The translations under genes and the position numbers were made by a program. The notes beneath the pieces are model-generated. The model was not told the origin of the DNA and made no database searches. It was given only the letters and a program-made list of their open reading frames with translations. From Bacteroidales bacterium UBA1751 (GTDB lineage: Bacteria > Bacteroidota > Bacteroidia > Bacteroidales > UBA932), in assembly GCA_002315995.1 (NCBI GenBank), contig DCHN01000022.1, positions 1-8,671 of the forward strand: a DNA stretch of 8,671 nt, read 5' to 3'. Position 1 is the first letter of the stretch. Every line of letters starts with the position of its first letter. This document shows, one piece after another, positions 1 through 6,753 of this stretch.

Positions 1-576
1 TTGAGAAACATTCTGGCATTCATCATTGGAGCCATAATAGCAGGCTGGATATGTCTTGTTTCACCAAGTCAGACAAGCGAGGAGTACTGGTTCATCTTCC
101 TTTCAGGAGCTATTGGAATATGCGCTATGATTCTACCCGGTATTTCAGGAAGTTTCATTCTGCTTCTGCTTGGGAAGTACAAGTTCATAATGGATGCTGT
201 TGCATCATTCAATATTCCAGTTCTCATTGTATTTGCCTGCGGTGCATTAATTGGAATTCTTTCATTCTCCCGCTTGCTTGGATGGCTGCTCAAGAGATAT
301 TATATGTCAACAATTGCTCTTCTCAGCGGCTTCATGCTGGGCTCACTCATTAAGGTGTGGCCATGGAAGGAGCAGGTGGTGAATGAAATAACTTCGGCAG
401 CCGGGGAGAAGGCCCCTGCAGTTGATTATCCGGTGCTTCCCGGAACCTTTGAAAATATCACAGGTCAGAGTGCACAGATTTCACAGGCAATAATATTCTT
501 CATTATTGGAGTCATTATTGTTGCAACAATTGAAGTGGCTTCAAAACTGGCGGAAAAGAATCAAAAGGTAAAATAA
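1..576 (+). CDS. popT: DUF368 family membrane protein, PopT-type polyprenyl-phosphate transporter (3' part)
   Basis: This is the C-terminal part of a polytopic inner-membrane protein. The 191 visible residues hold about five hydrophobic segments (roughly 1-22, 30-57, 72-95, 101-119 and 162-180). Residues 38-60 carry the DUF368 signature, with the core AMILPGISGSFIL followed by LGKY. Family members are usually around 300 residues, so the N-terminal half lies upstream of the window. The TTG at position 1 is therefore probably an internal leucine codon rather than a start. DUF368 proteins (PopT) are established as one of two families that return undecaprenyl phosphate across the membrane for reuse in cell-wall and glycan synthesis; assigning that role here rests on the family. 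Its stop is only 10 bp from the next ATG and no terminator intervenes, so it probably shares a transcript with the hydrolase and peptidase genes that follow. Family call is firm; precise substrate is inferred. Confidence 0.85.
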   Translation: MRNILAFIIGAIIAGWICLVSPSQTSEEYWFIFLSGAIGICAMILPGISGSFILLLLGKYKFIMDAVASFNIPVLIVFACGALIGILSFSRLLGWLLKRYYMSTIALLSGFMLGSLIKVWPWKEQVVNEITSAAGEKAPAVDYPVLPGTFENITGQSAQISQAIIFFIIGVIIVATIEVASKLAEKNQKVK

Positions 577-586
577 AATAATAGAC

Positions 587-2035
587 ATGAAATCAATTTT
601 CAAATTTGCAGCAGCCGCTTTTACTGCGGCAATTCTATTGGTAAGTTGTAGTGGAGGTGATTCCGGCACCGGCGGCGGTGGAGGAAGCCTCTCAACAGCG
701 TGCAACATCAAGAGCGCATCCCTCGAATACAACCTGAACCCCAATCTTGGCTCAACTGTTACTGCCACCATTAACGGTTCTATAATATATTTCACAATAC
801 CGCAGGAGAGTACTGCAACTGACCACGTTCTAACCTTCTCCAATGGAAGTGGAAGCAAACTTTACGCCGATGGGCGCGAAATAATCTCGGGCGAAACACA
901 CTTCAACATTGAGAACGTTTCAAAATTCAAAAGCGTAGCGCCAGCTGGAAACTCAATAGAATATGATGTCCTCGTTAAAAGGGGTATCCACTACCTAGAC
1001 CTTCAGGTATATAATTTTATGAAAACCTTCAGTATTCCAGGCGTTTCTATATCAGTATCAAAGGATGAAAAGCTTGTCTACTCTTCTGGCTATGGTTATG
1101 CCGATGTTACAACAAAGCAAAAAGTCACATCAAAAACTCTCTTCAGGCTTGCCAGCATGAGCAAGAGCCAGACTGCAATTGCAATAATGACCCTTGTAGA
1201 GCAGGGCAAGATAAGCCTCAGCGACAAAATGTTTGGCAAGGGAGGACTCCTTGAATATCTTGGAACGGATAATCTAATTTCGGGTGCAACAGCCGTTACC
1301 GTTCAGAACTGCCTTGAGCACGCGTCCGGATGGAGTTACAACAACGACATTGACCCATTCTTCACCGATAATGCCAAGTACAAGGACAAATCAGCCGAAG
1401 AAAGGATCAAACTCATAATAACCACCGAAAAGATGTCAAGCGTTCCAGGCTCAAAATACTCATACAACAACGCCAACTACGCCGCGCTCGGACTTGTAAT
1501 AGAGCAAGTATCAGACATGAAATACGAAGAATACATGAAGAAGTACGTATGGACACCTGCCGGAGTGAGCGACATACATGTAGGAGGCTCAACAATTTCA
1601 GAACTCAGGGAAAACGAAACCCATTATTATTCCCAGAATTCATCAACAGGATACGGCAACGACTTCAAGGTGATTTATGCGCTTGGAGGCCTTATTGCCT
1701 GCACAGATGAACTGATGCAGCTTATGGCGGCAGTGGATTACGGAACAAATGTTCCAGACATACTTAAAGAGAGCACTCTTAATGAAATGTACACTCAGTC
1801 AACAGCCTACACCAGATACGCCAAAGGCTGGAGAGTCAACTCACCATCATACCCAACTTGGGCTTCATACCACACAGGAAACCTCGCCGGAACTGCAACA
1901 ATGTGGGCTAGAGGAAAGAATGGCGTAAGTTGTGTAATGGTTTGCAACTCAAGAAGCTACATCACTGCATCCGGAGGAGACATTGACGACTACATCTTCG
2001 ACATTCTCTGCGAATTCAACTCACACTCATGGTAA
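587..2035 (+). CDS. Lipoprotein serine hydrolase, beta-lactamase/PBP fold (class C-like)
   Basis: A 482-residue exported lipoprotein. The signal peptide ends in a lipobox LLVSC with the lipidated cysteine at residue 21, followed by a Gly/Ser-rich tether (about 22-34). Residues about 38-132 form a small beta-rich domain resembling the Ig-like DUF5018-type domains placed before Bacteroidota surface enzymes. Residues about 136-475 are the Beta-lactamase (PF00144) domain: nucleophile motif SMSK (Ser190, Lys193), second motif Tyr293-Asn294-Asn295 (YxN) inside SYNNANYAALG, and third motif HTG (429-431) in place of KTG. The family includes DD-peptidases, D-aminopeptidases, esterases and class C beta-lactamases. 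HTG with a lipid anchor argues for a peptidase or esterase rather than a true resistance enzyme, but substrate cannot be read from sequence. The start is fixed by the signal peptide. It follows the DUF368 gene by 10 bp and its stop overlaps or abuts the next start, suggesting co-transcription and coupled translation. Confidence 0.9.
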   Translation: MKSIFKFAAAAFTAAILLVSCSGGDSGTGGGGGSLSTACNIKSASLEYNLNPNLGSTVTATINGSIIYFTIPQESTATDHVLTFSNGSGSKLYADGREIISGETHFNIENVSKFKSVAPAGNSIEYDVLVKRGIHYLDLQVYNFMKTFSIPGVSISVSKDEKLVYSSGYGYADVTTKQKVTSKTLFRLASMSKSQTAIAIMTLVEQGKISLSDKMFGKGGLLEYLGTDNLISGATAVTVQNCLEHASGWSYNNDIDPFFTDNAKYKDKSAEERIKLIITTEKMSSVPGSKYSYNNANYAALGLVIEQVSDMKYEEYMKKYVWTPAGVSDIHVGGSTISELRENETHYYSQNSSTGYGNDFKVIYALGGLIACTDELMQLMAAVDYGTNVPDILKESTLNEMYTQSTAYTRYAKGWRVNSPSYPTWASYHTGNLAGTATMWARGKNGVSCVMVCNSRSYITASGGDIDDYIFDILCEFNSHSW

Positions 2036-2043
2036 TTCCAATT

Positions 2044-2892
2044 ATGCAAAACAAGACTCAAACAATCAAACCATATATTAAGGCGCTACTTGCAATACTC
2101 TGTTGCACTCTTCCAATTGTGGCATCTGCTTCTGGAGAGTCACAAAGAGAGCGTTTTCAGAGCATAATGGACTCTCTGGAATCACAAACCCAGACAACAG
2201 TAGCAGAAAGAGTTCTCAAAATTGCCGATATGCGACTTGGCACCCCATACGTTGCAGGGACTCTTGAGAAGGAGCCCGAATCACTTGTAATAAATATTGT
2301 TGAAACAGACTGTATCCTCTTTGTTGAATCATGTCTTGCAATGGCTATGACAATGAACAGGGACTATGATGATTTCAAGAGCAATATTCAGAAGTTGAGA
2401 TATCGCGGAGGTGTCGTTGACGGCTATGCAAGCAGAATCCACTACACAAGTGAGTGGATAAAACAGGCTGAAGCAAGAAAGGTTGTAAGGGAGATAAGCA
2501 AAGAGATTGGAGGCTCGCCCCTTGACCAAACCTTCAGCTTCATGAGTACACATACAAAGAGCTACAAGCAACTTGCAAACAATCCAGCTGAGGTAAAAAA
2601 AATCGCCGATGTTGAGAAGAGCCTCAACACAAACGATTATTACTTCATTCCGAAGAATCAGATTCCAGCCGTTGCCTCAAAAATCAGGAGCGGTGATATA
2701 ATATGCTTTGTAGGAAGCACCAAGGGCCTTGACATTGCACACGTTGCAATTGCACTCTGGAAAGATGGCCAACTCACATTCATGCACGCCTCAATGAAGT
2801 ACATGAAAGCAGTTATTGAACCGCAGAGCATTGCCTCCTACTGTAACTCAATGAAGAGCAACCGCGGAATCCGTGTTGTAAGAATTCTGTAA
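2044..2892 (+). CDS. Exported DUF1460 (NlpC/P60-like) cysteine peptidase or amidase
   Basis: A DUF1460 protein (PF07313) of 282 residues from the ATG at 2044. I prefer this start because it gives a normal signal peptide (basic KPYIK region, hydrophobic ALLAILCCTLPIVA, cleavage near ASA-SG). An in-frame ATG at 2029 overlapping the previous stop (ATGGTAA) would add MVIPI and is the alternative. Visible family features, numbered from the 2044 start, are the GTPYVAGTLE segment (66-75), the probable nucleophile Cys90 in ETDCILFVES, the RIHYTSEW block with His133, GDIICFV (217-223), the probable catalytic His233 in AHVAIAL, and His248 in FMHAS. DUF1460 belongs to the NlpC/P60 papain-like superfamily, whose members cut peptidoglycan stem peptides or related amide bonds, in keeping with a periplasmic location here. 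Exact bond specificity is not known from sequence. It is the last gene of the envelope unit and is followed immediately by a strong hairpin. Confidence 0.88.
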   Translation: MQNKTQTIKPYIKALLAILCCTLPIVASASGESQRERFQSIMDSLESQTQTTVAERVLKIADMRLGTPYVAGTLEKEPESLVINIVETDCILFVESCLAMAMTMNRDYDDFKSNIQKLRYRGGVVDGYASRIHYTSEWIKQAEARKVVREISKEIGGSPLDQTFSFMSTHTKSYKQLANNPAEVKKIADVEKSLNTNDYYFIPKNQIPAVASKIRSGDIICFVGSTKGLDIAHVAIALWKDGQLTFMHASMKYMKAVIEPQSIASYCNSMKSNRGIRVVRIL

Positions 2893-2933
2893 GGTAAACG
2901 GGCTGGAATCGAATAATTTCTAGCCCGTTTACC
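2893..2933. terminator. Bidirectional terminator between the DUF1460 gene and clpB
   Basis: The 12-base arm GGTAAACGGGCT (2893-2904) is exactly complementary to AGCCCGTTTACC (2922-2933). The stem extends by one G-T wobble and three more pairs (to 2908 and from 2918), giving about 16 bp with a 9-base AT-rich loop. It starts at the base after the DUF1460 stop and ends 2 bp from the clpB stop on the other strand, so it can serve both convergent genes. The T-tract is weak on both sides. Confidence 0.85.
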
Positions 2934-2935
2934 AT

Positions 2936-5065
2936 TTATTGAACATCAAACAGCAGTTTATCTCCGCTGGCACTCACCTTTACACTCTGACCGGAATGGA
3001 GTTGGTCTGAAATAAGCATTGACGCAAGAGCATTCACCACCTCCTTCTGGAGAAGCCTCTTTATAGGACGCGCTCCAAAGTCAGGATTGAATCCCTTTGA
3101 GGAGAGGTACTCCATGGCAGATGGCTCCATATCCATTGTTATTCCCTTCTCATCAAGCATGGACTTGATTCCGGAAAGCTGGAGTTCAAGAATCCTCTTT
3201 ATATCGCTCTCAGAGAGTTTCTCAAATATTATTGTCTCATCAATACGGTTTAAGAACTCCGGCCTCATGCTGCGCTTTAACAACTCCATAACCTTCTCAC
3301 GCCATCCATCCGCCCCGGCAGCAATGATATCAGAACCAAGGTTGCTGGTCATTATGAGAATGGTGTTCTTGAAGTTTACCACCCTACCTTTGCCATCTGT
3401 GAGGCGACCATCGTCAAGAACCTGCAAAAGCACGTTGAACACATCCGGGTGAGCCTTCTCAATTTCATCGAAAAGCACCACTGAATAAGGTTTACGTCTC
3501 ACAGCCTCTGTAAGCTGGCCACCCTCATCATAACCCACATATCCCGGAGGCGCACCTACAAGTCTTGTAGCTGCAAAGCTCTCCTGATACTCGCTCATAT
3601 CAATACGGGTCATCATATTCTCATCATTGAAAAGGAACTCCGCCAGAGCCTTTGCCAACTCAGTTTTACCAACACCGGTTGTACCAAGGAAGAGAAATGA
3701 GCCAAGAGGTCTCTTCTCATTCTGGAGTCCGGCACGAGAACGTCTCACAGCGTCACTCACGGCAGCAATGGCCTCCTCCTGCCCCACTACCCTCTTATGA
3801 AGCTCCTCCTCAAGATGAAGCAACTTTTCGCGCTCACTGCTGAGCATTCTCTTCACAGGAATACCTGTCCACTTTGCCACAACCTCAGCAATGTCCTCCG
3901 GATTAACCTCCTCATTGATGAGCGGAGAGGGATTTGACGCTATCTGCTTAGTGAGCGAGTCTATACTCTCCTGCAACTTTGCAATCTTACCGTAACGGAT
4001 CTCCGCCACCTTGCCGTAGTCTCCGGCACGCTCGGCAGCATCAGCCTGAATTTTGAGGGAATCTATCTCCAGTCGGGACTTCTGAACGGAATCAAGCAAT
4101 TTCTTCTCACCTGCCCACTGCTGGTCGAGCCTGCTCTTCTGCGTGCGCAACTCCTCAAGCTGCGTAGAAATTTCATCGAGCTTAGGGCTCTTGCCCTCAC
4201 GCTTAATGGCCTCCTTCTCAATTTCAAGCTGTTTGATTCTGCGGTTGAGCTCATCAATAGGCTCAGGAACAGAGTTCATCTCAAGCCTCAGTTTTGAAGC
4301 TGCCTCGTCAATGAGGTCAATGGCCTTGTCTGGAAGGAACCTGTTGGTAATATACCTGTGGCTCAAATCCACCGCCGCAATAATGGCGTCATCGGTTATC
4401 TTAACCTTGTGGTGGTTCTCATACTTCTCCTTCAAACCTCTGAGGATAGATATACTCTCTGCCACTGAAGGCTCATCTACCATAACCATCTGGAACCTTC
4501 TCTCAAGTGCCTTGTCCTGCTCAAAATACTTCTGGTATTCATCAAGAGTTGTGGCACCCACGGTCCTGAGTTCACCCCTTGCAAGCGCAGGCTTGAGGAT
4601 ATTGGCGGCATCCATTGCACCGCTGCTCTTACCTGCTCCAACAAGTGTATGAATCTCATCTATATATAGAATAATATCTCCATTGCTTGCAACGACCTCG
4701 CTCACAACGCCCTTAAGACGCTCTTCAAACTCACCCTGGTACTTTGCCCCCGCAATGAGAGCACCCATATCAAGACTGTAAACAATCTTTTCCTTGAGAT
4801 TTTCGGCAACATCGCCATTTACGATTCTCTGAGCCAATCCCTCGGCAATAGCTGTCTTACCAACACCAGGCTCACCTACCAGAATCGGATTGTTCTTTGT
4901 TCTTCTGCTAAGAATCTGAAGAACCCTTCTTATCTCTTCATCCCTTCCAATAACCGGATCGAGTTTGCCTTCACGCGCCCTCTGATTCAGGTTAATTGCA
5001 AATCTGGCCAATGCGCTCTCCTGCCCACCGGCACCCTGCTGTGTATTGTATCCGTTTCCATTCAT
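2936..5065 (-). CDS. clpB: ClpB-type AAA+ protein disaggregase lacking the N-terminal domain
   Basis: ClpB is a hexameric cytoplasmic ATPase that works with DnaK to pull proteins out of aggregates. This copy has 709 residues, whereas usual ClpB has about 860. Both ATPase modules look intact. Module 1 has Walker A GEPGVGKT (64-71), pore loop AKYQGEFEERL with Tyr109, Walker B ILYIDE (132-137) and arginine fingers Arg189-Arg190. Module 2 has Walker A GTTGVGKT (461-468), pore loop GAPPGYVGYDEGG (504-516), Walker B VVLFDE (529-534), Asn575 in TSNLGS and sensor 2 GAR (664-666). A full ClpB-type coiled-coil middle domain (about 255-385, including the RYGKIAKL block) separates ClpB from ClpA and ClpC. 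There is no ClpP-binding loop that I recognise. The roughly 150-residue Clp N-domain is absent: the protein opens with MNGNGYNTQQGAGG and goes straight into the pre-AAA linker. An in-frame TAA lies six codons upstream of the ATG, so the short start is real in this sequence. It has a good Shine-Dalgarno. Confidence 0.95.
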   Translation of the reverse strand: MNGNGYNTQQGAGGQESALARFAINLNQRAREGKLDPVIGRDEEIRRVLQILSRRTKNNPILVGEPGVGKTAIAEGLAQRIVNGDVAENLKEKIVYSLDMGALIAGAKYQGEFEERLKGVVSEVVASNGDIILYIDEIHTLVGAGKSSGAMDAANILKPALARGELRTVGATTLDEYQKYFEQDKALERRFQMVMVDEPSVAESISILRGLKEKYENHHKVKITDDAIIAAVDLSHRYITNRFLPDKAIDLIDEAASKLRLEMNSVPEPIDELNRRIKQLEIEKEAIKREGKSPKLDEISTQLEELRTQKSRLDQQWAGEKKLLDSVQKSRLEIDSLKIQADAAERAGDYGKVAEIRYGKIAKLQESIDSLTKQIASNPSPLINEEVNPEDIAEVVAKWTGIPVKRMLSSEREKLLHLEEELHKRVVGQEEAIAAVSDAVRRSRAGLQNEKRPLGSFLFLGTTGVGKTELAKALAEFLFNDENMMTRIDMSEYQESFAATRLVGAPPGYVGYDEGGQLTEAVRRKPYSVVLFDEIEKAHPDVFNVLLQVLDDGRLTDGKGRVVNFKNTILIMTSNLGSDIIAAGADGWREKVMELLKRSMRPEFLNRIDETIIFEKLSESDIKRILELQLSGIKSMLDEKGITMDMEPSAMEYLSSKGFNPDFGARPIKRLLQKEVVNALASMLISDQLHSGQSVKVSASGDKLLFDVQ

Positions 5066-5073
5066 ATCACAAA

Positions 5074-5080
5074 TCTCCTT
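5074..5080 (-). promoter_or_regulatory. Shine-Dalgarno of clpB
   Basis: On the minus strand AAGGAGA lies 8 bases ahead of the ATG at 5065. An in-frame TAA immediately precedes it. Together they fix the clpB start after the missing N-domain. Strong Shine-Dalgarno sequences are uncommon in Bacteroidota and none of the other starts in this window has one this clear. Confidence 0.6.
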
Positions 5081-5225
5081 TTATTTTTCTGAAATAGATT
5101 ACAAACCATTTGCCACCCAGCACATTACGACAATTTGGCACTTAAATGCGAAGTGCAGTGGAAAGGAGGGGTACAACTCTGCCTGATTGACAGAAAAACA
5201 GATAATTGATGAAAGGAAGGAGTGC

Positions 5226-6107
5226 CTACAGCAGAGACTTCCTATAATCGCTCGGGCTCATTCCAGTTTGTTTCTTGAAGAATTTCGAGAACTGTGGAAG
5301 CCCGGCAAAATGAAGTTCCAATGCAATTTGCAACACGGTGATCTTCATATCGGCCAACTTATTTTTTGCGAATGAAACCATATAATAGTTCAGCCAGTAG
5401 CCGGGAGCCTTGCCAGAGGTGGACATCACGCAGCGGTACAGGTATGACTTGGTTATATTCAATCTATCTGCATAGAATGATAAATCATGCCTATTCAAAT
5501 AATTGTTTTCAACCAGAGTGAAGAACTGTGAGGAAATCGATGGACTGAGCATTGTTTCTGACTCAATCTTCTTTTTGAAAGTTTTGTACAACGGCCCGTA
5601 GAACAGGGCCAACGTGACTTGCTTTGCACACATAAGATTGTTGGGATTGCCACCATCTGATGCTATTCTTTTCATCACAGAGACATAGACATTCAAGCCA
5701 TATTCCTGCTCCTTTTCAATGCTGACCACGGGATTTGTTATAATGGAAGATCTTATATCATTAAATTTCAATGCTCTCATATACATATCTTCCATAAACT
5801 CGTCTGAAAAGGCAGCACCGCGTTGCACCGCTCCCTTGCCCAATACATGTATCTTTATACTCTGCCCTTTGAGATAGCCTATAAGGCTATGCCCGGAGAC
5901 TTTGTATCTTTCCCCGTTAACTTCCACGTATCCTTTTCCAGAAAGGACCTCTATGAAGAGATTCTCTGAGGCTACAAATTCGCAATTGAGAATAGGATTT
6001 AGCTGGTACTCATCCATTAAAAAAACCTGGTCACCTATTCTGTGATCTTCCTTGACTTCTTTCTTAATGATTTGATCGAAGTCAACCCTTCTGAAATTCC
6101 GTTTCAT
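5226..6107 (-). CDS. AraC-family transcriptional regulator
   Basis: A 293-residue regulator when started at the ATG at 6107. The C-terminal ~95 residues are an AraC/XylS double helix-turn-helix: first helix pair around DLSFYADRLNITKSYLYR, and the second with the family signature running from ITVLQIALELHFAG through QFSKFFKKQTGMSPSDYR, close to the consensus that ends FFKKxxGxSPxxYR. The N-terminal half (about 25-110) is beta-rich with FVASENLFIEVLSGKGYVEV, resembling the cupin-like sensory domain of Bacteroidota AraC regulators; the ligand is unknown. The frame is open up to an ATG at 6185, but the 26 extra residues would run across a promoter element (6112-6119), so I chose the inner ATG. It is divergent from a small lipoprotein gene, and the shared spacer holds a direct repeat suited to AraC binding, so control of that lipoprotein and of itself is likely. 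clpB lies 160 bp downstream on the same strand with no obvious terminator between. Confidence 0.9.
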   Translation of the reverse strand: MKRNFRRVDFDQIIKKEVKEDHRIGDQVFLMDEYQLNPILNCEFVASENLFIEVLSGKGYVEVNGERYKVSGHSLIGYLKGQSIKIHVLGKGAVQRGAAFSDEFMEDMYMRALKFNDIRSSIITNPVVSIEKEQEYGLNVYVSVMKRIASDGGNPNNLMCAKQVTLALFYGPLYKTFKKKIESETMLSPSISSQFFTLVENNYLNRHDLSFYADRLNITKSYLYRCVMSTSGKAPGYWLNYYMVSFAKNKLADMKITVLQIALELHFAGLPQFSKFFKKQTGMSPSDYRKSLL

Positions 6108-6111
6108 TCTG

Positions 6112-6142
6112 CAAATATAACAAAATACAATTATTGGATAAA
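6112..6142 (-). promoter_or_regulatory. Promoter of the AraC-family regulator (near-leaderless)
   Basis: On the minus strand TATATTTG (6119-6112) is an exact match to the Bacteroidota -7 consensus TAnnTTTG. A TTTA (6142-6139), close to the -33 TTTG, lies 19 bp upstream. Only four bases (CAGA) separate the -7 element from the ATG at 6107, so transcription should begin at or next to the start codon. Confidence 0.65.
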
Positions 6143-6162
6143 CCTTAGGATATAATGGATAA
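6132..6162. promoter_or_regulatory. Putative AraC-type operator: direct repeat with 21-bp pitch
   Basis: TAnTGGATAA occurs at 6132-6141 and again at 6153-6162, exactly 21 bp apart, with a third GGATA at 6148-6152. Two same-orientation half-sites one double helical turn apart are what AraC-family proteins bind. The left copy overlaps the -33 region of the regulator's own promoter and the right copy reaches the -33 region of the lipoprotein promoter. The function is inferred from position and geometry. Confidence 0.4.
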
Positions 6163-6184
6163 TATGAAAATGCTGGTAACGGCA

Positions 6185-6192
6185 TACCTTTG
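6185..6192 (+). promoter_or_regulatory. -7 promoter element of the small lipoprotein gene
   Basis: TACCTTTG matches TAnnTTTG exactly and is followed by CAG, as at the other promoters in this window. Predicted transcription start is about 6197, leaving an A-rich leader of about 23 bases before the ATG at 6220. No good -33 TTTG is present (best is TATG at 6163-6166), which would fit a promoter that needs an activator. Confidence 0.65.
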
Positions 6193-6219
6193 CAGCCGAA
6201 AAATAAAAATAAAATAATT

Positions 6220-6621
6220 ATGAAACGATTTATTTATGTTCGTACTGCAGTGGTTGCAGTTGTTATTGCCCTTACATCATGCGAGAAATCTGAAAACTAT
6301 CCTTCAAATCTTAGCGGAACATGGAGTTATGAAAATGCAAGTAGCGGTTATTCTGGAGAGTTGGAAATTGAGAATATTGCCGGTGGACAGTATGCTACTT
6401 TCGAGCTCGATAGTCCTACTGAAACCGTTGCATCAATTGAAGGATCTTTCATCTATGATGCGTCAACAGGCGTAGGTACAATTAATAACAGCGTTGCTGG
6501 AGGAAGCACCGTGCTTGTTCAGGCAAAGAGAGGATCAGATAGCAAACTTGAGGTTTCCGTATCAAAAATTATTTCAGGAGGCAGCGAGCAATCTTTCTCC
6601 GGTGTATTTGTAAAGGAATAA
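6220..6621 (+). CDS. Small lipoprotein of unknown function
   Basis: A 133-residue protein from the ATG at 6220. The signal peptide MKRFIYVRTAVVAVVIALTSC has a lipobox LTSC, with the lipidated cysteine at residue 21, followed by an acidic stretch EKSE. The mature part (about 110 residues) starts with NLSGTWSYE and alternates polar and hydrophobic residues with many Gly and Ser, suggesting a small all-beta domain; the opening resembles the GxW of lipocalin-like Bacteroidota lipoproteins, but that is weak. I recognise no catalytic motif. The frame extends to a TTG at 6190, but that lies inside the promoter element and would spoil the signal peptide, so the ATG is preferred. It is divergent from the AraC-family regulator, which is its likely controller, and is followed by a strong terminator, so it appears to be a single-gene transcript. 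Confidence 0.85.
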   Translation: MKRFIYVRTAVVAVVIALTSCEKSENYPSNLSGTWSYENASSGYSGELEIENIAGGQYATFELDSPTETVASIEGSFIYDASTGVGTINNSVAGGSTVLVQAKRGSDSKLEVSVSKIISGGSEQSFSGVFVKE

Positions 6622-6656
6622 TTCTTTAGCGAACTAGCGTCCTTAAAAAACAGACA

Positions 6657-6699
6657 AATCCCTGTAACCTATCACATAAGGTTACAGGGATTATTTTAT
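6657..6699 (+). terminator. Rho-independent terminator of the small lipoprotein gene
   Basis: A perfect 14-bp stem, AATCCCTGTAACCT (6657-6670) paired with AGGTTACAGGGATT (6679-6692), with an 8-base loop and the T-rich tail ATTTTAT. It lies 35 bp after the lipoprotein stop and insulates the following repair gene. Confidence 0.9.
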
Positions 6700-6741
6700 A
6701 AATGCAGTCAACATGAAATGGGACAATAGCATATTTGTAAT

Positions 6742-6749
6742 TATCTTTG
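6742..6749 (+). promoter_or_regulatory. -7 promoter element of the DNA alkylation repair gene (near-leaderless)
   Basis: TATCTTTG matches TAnnTTTG exactly and only CAAT separates it from the ATG at 6754. With usual spacing the transcript would start at or beside the A of the start codon. A -33 TTTG at the right distance is not evident. The layout is the same as at the AraC-family regulator gene. Confidence 0.6.
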
Positions 6750-6753
6750 CAAT

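Noticed and set aside
541..858. 105-codon minus-strand open frame over the start of the serine hydrolase
   Set aside because: Proline-rich product is the antisense of the Gly-rich tether and signal peptide of a convincing lipoprotein; no promoter or start signal.
4143..4652. 169-codon plus-strand open frame inside clpB
   Set aside because: Fully antisense to a well-conserved part of clpB, Ser/Leu-rich low-complexity product, no family resemblance; a shadow frame. The same applies to 3087-3452.
5066..5073. Possible leaderless promoter of clpB (GAGATTTG four bases before the ATG)
   Set aside because: One mismatch in the invariant T of TAnnTTTG, and the same bases overlap a good Shine-Dalgarno, which argues for a normal leader.
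5136..5150. Sigma-54-like TGGCAC...TGC on the plus strand
   Set aside because: GG and GC are separated by 9 rather than the required 10 bases, and there is no plus-strand gene downstream.
5187..5375. 62-codon plus-strand open frame starting near a purine-rich GAAAGGAGG
   Set aside because: Mostly antisense to the conserved helix-turn-helix end of the AraC regulator; the purine-rich site is too far from the start to serve it.
6108..6185. Extended start for the AraC-family regulator at 6185
   Set aside because: The 26 extra residues would be encoded by DNA holding an exact -7 promoter element and the putative operator, and they match nothing in the family.
6190..6219. TTG start for the small lipoprotein at 6190
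   Set aside because: It lies within the TACCTTTG promoter element and would put ten polar residues ahead of a clean lipoprotein signal peptide.
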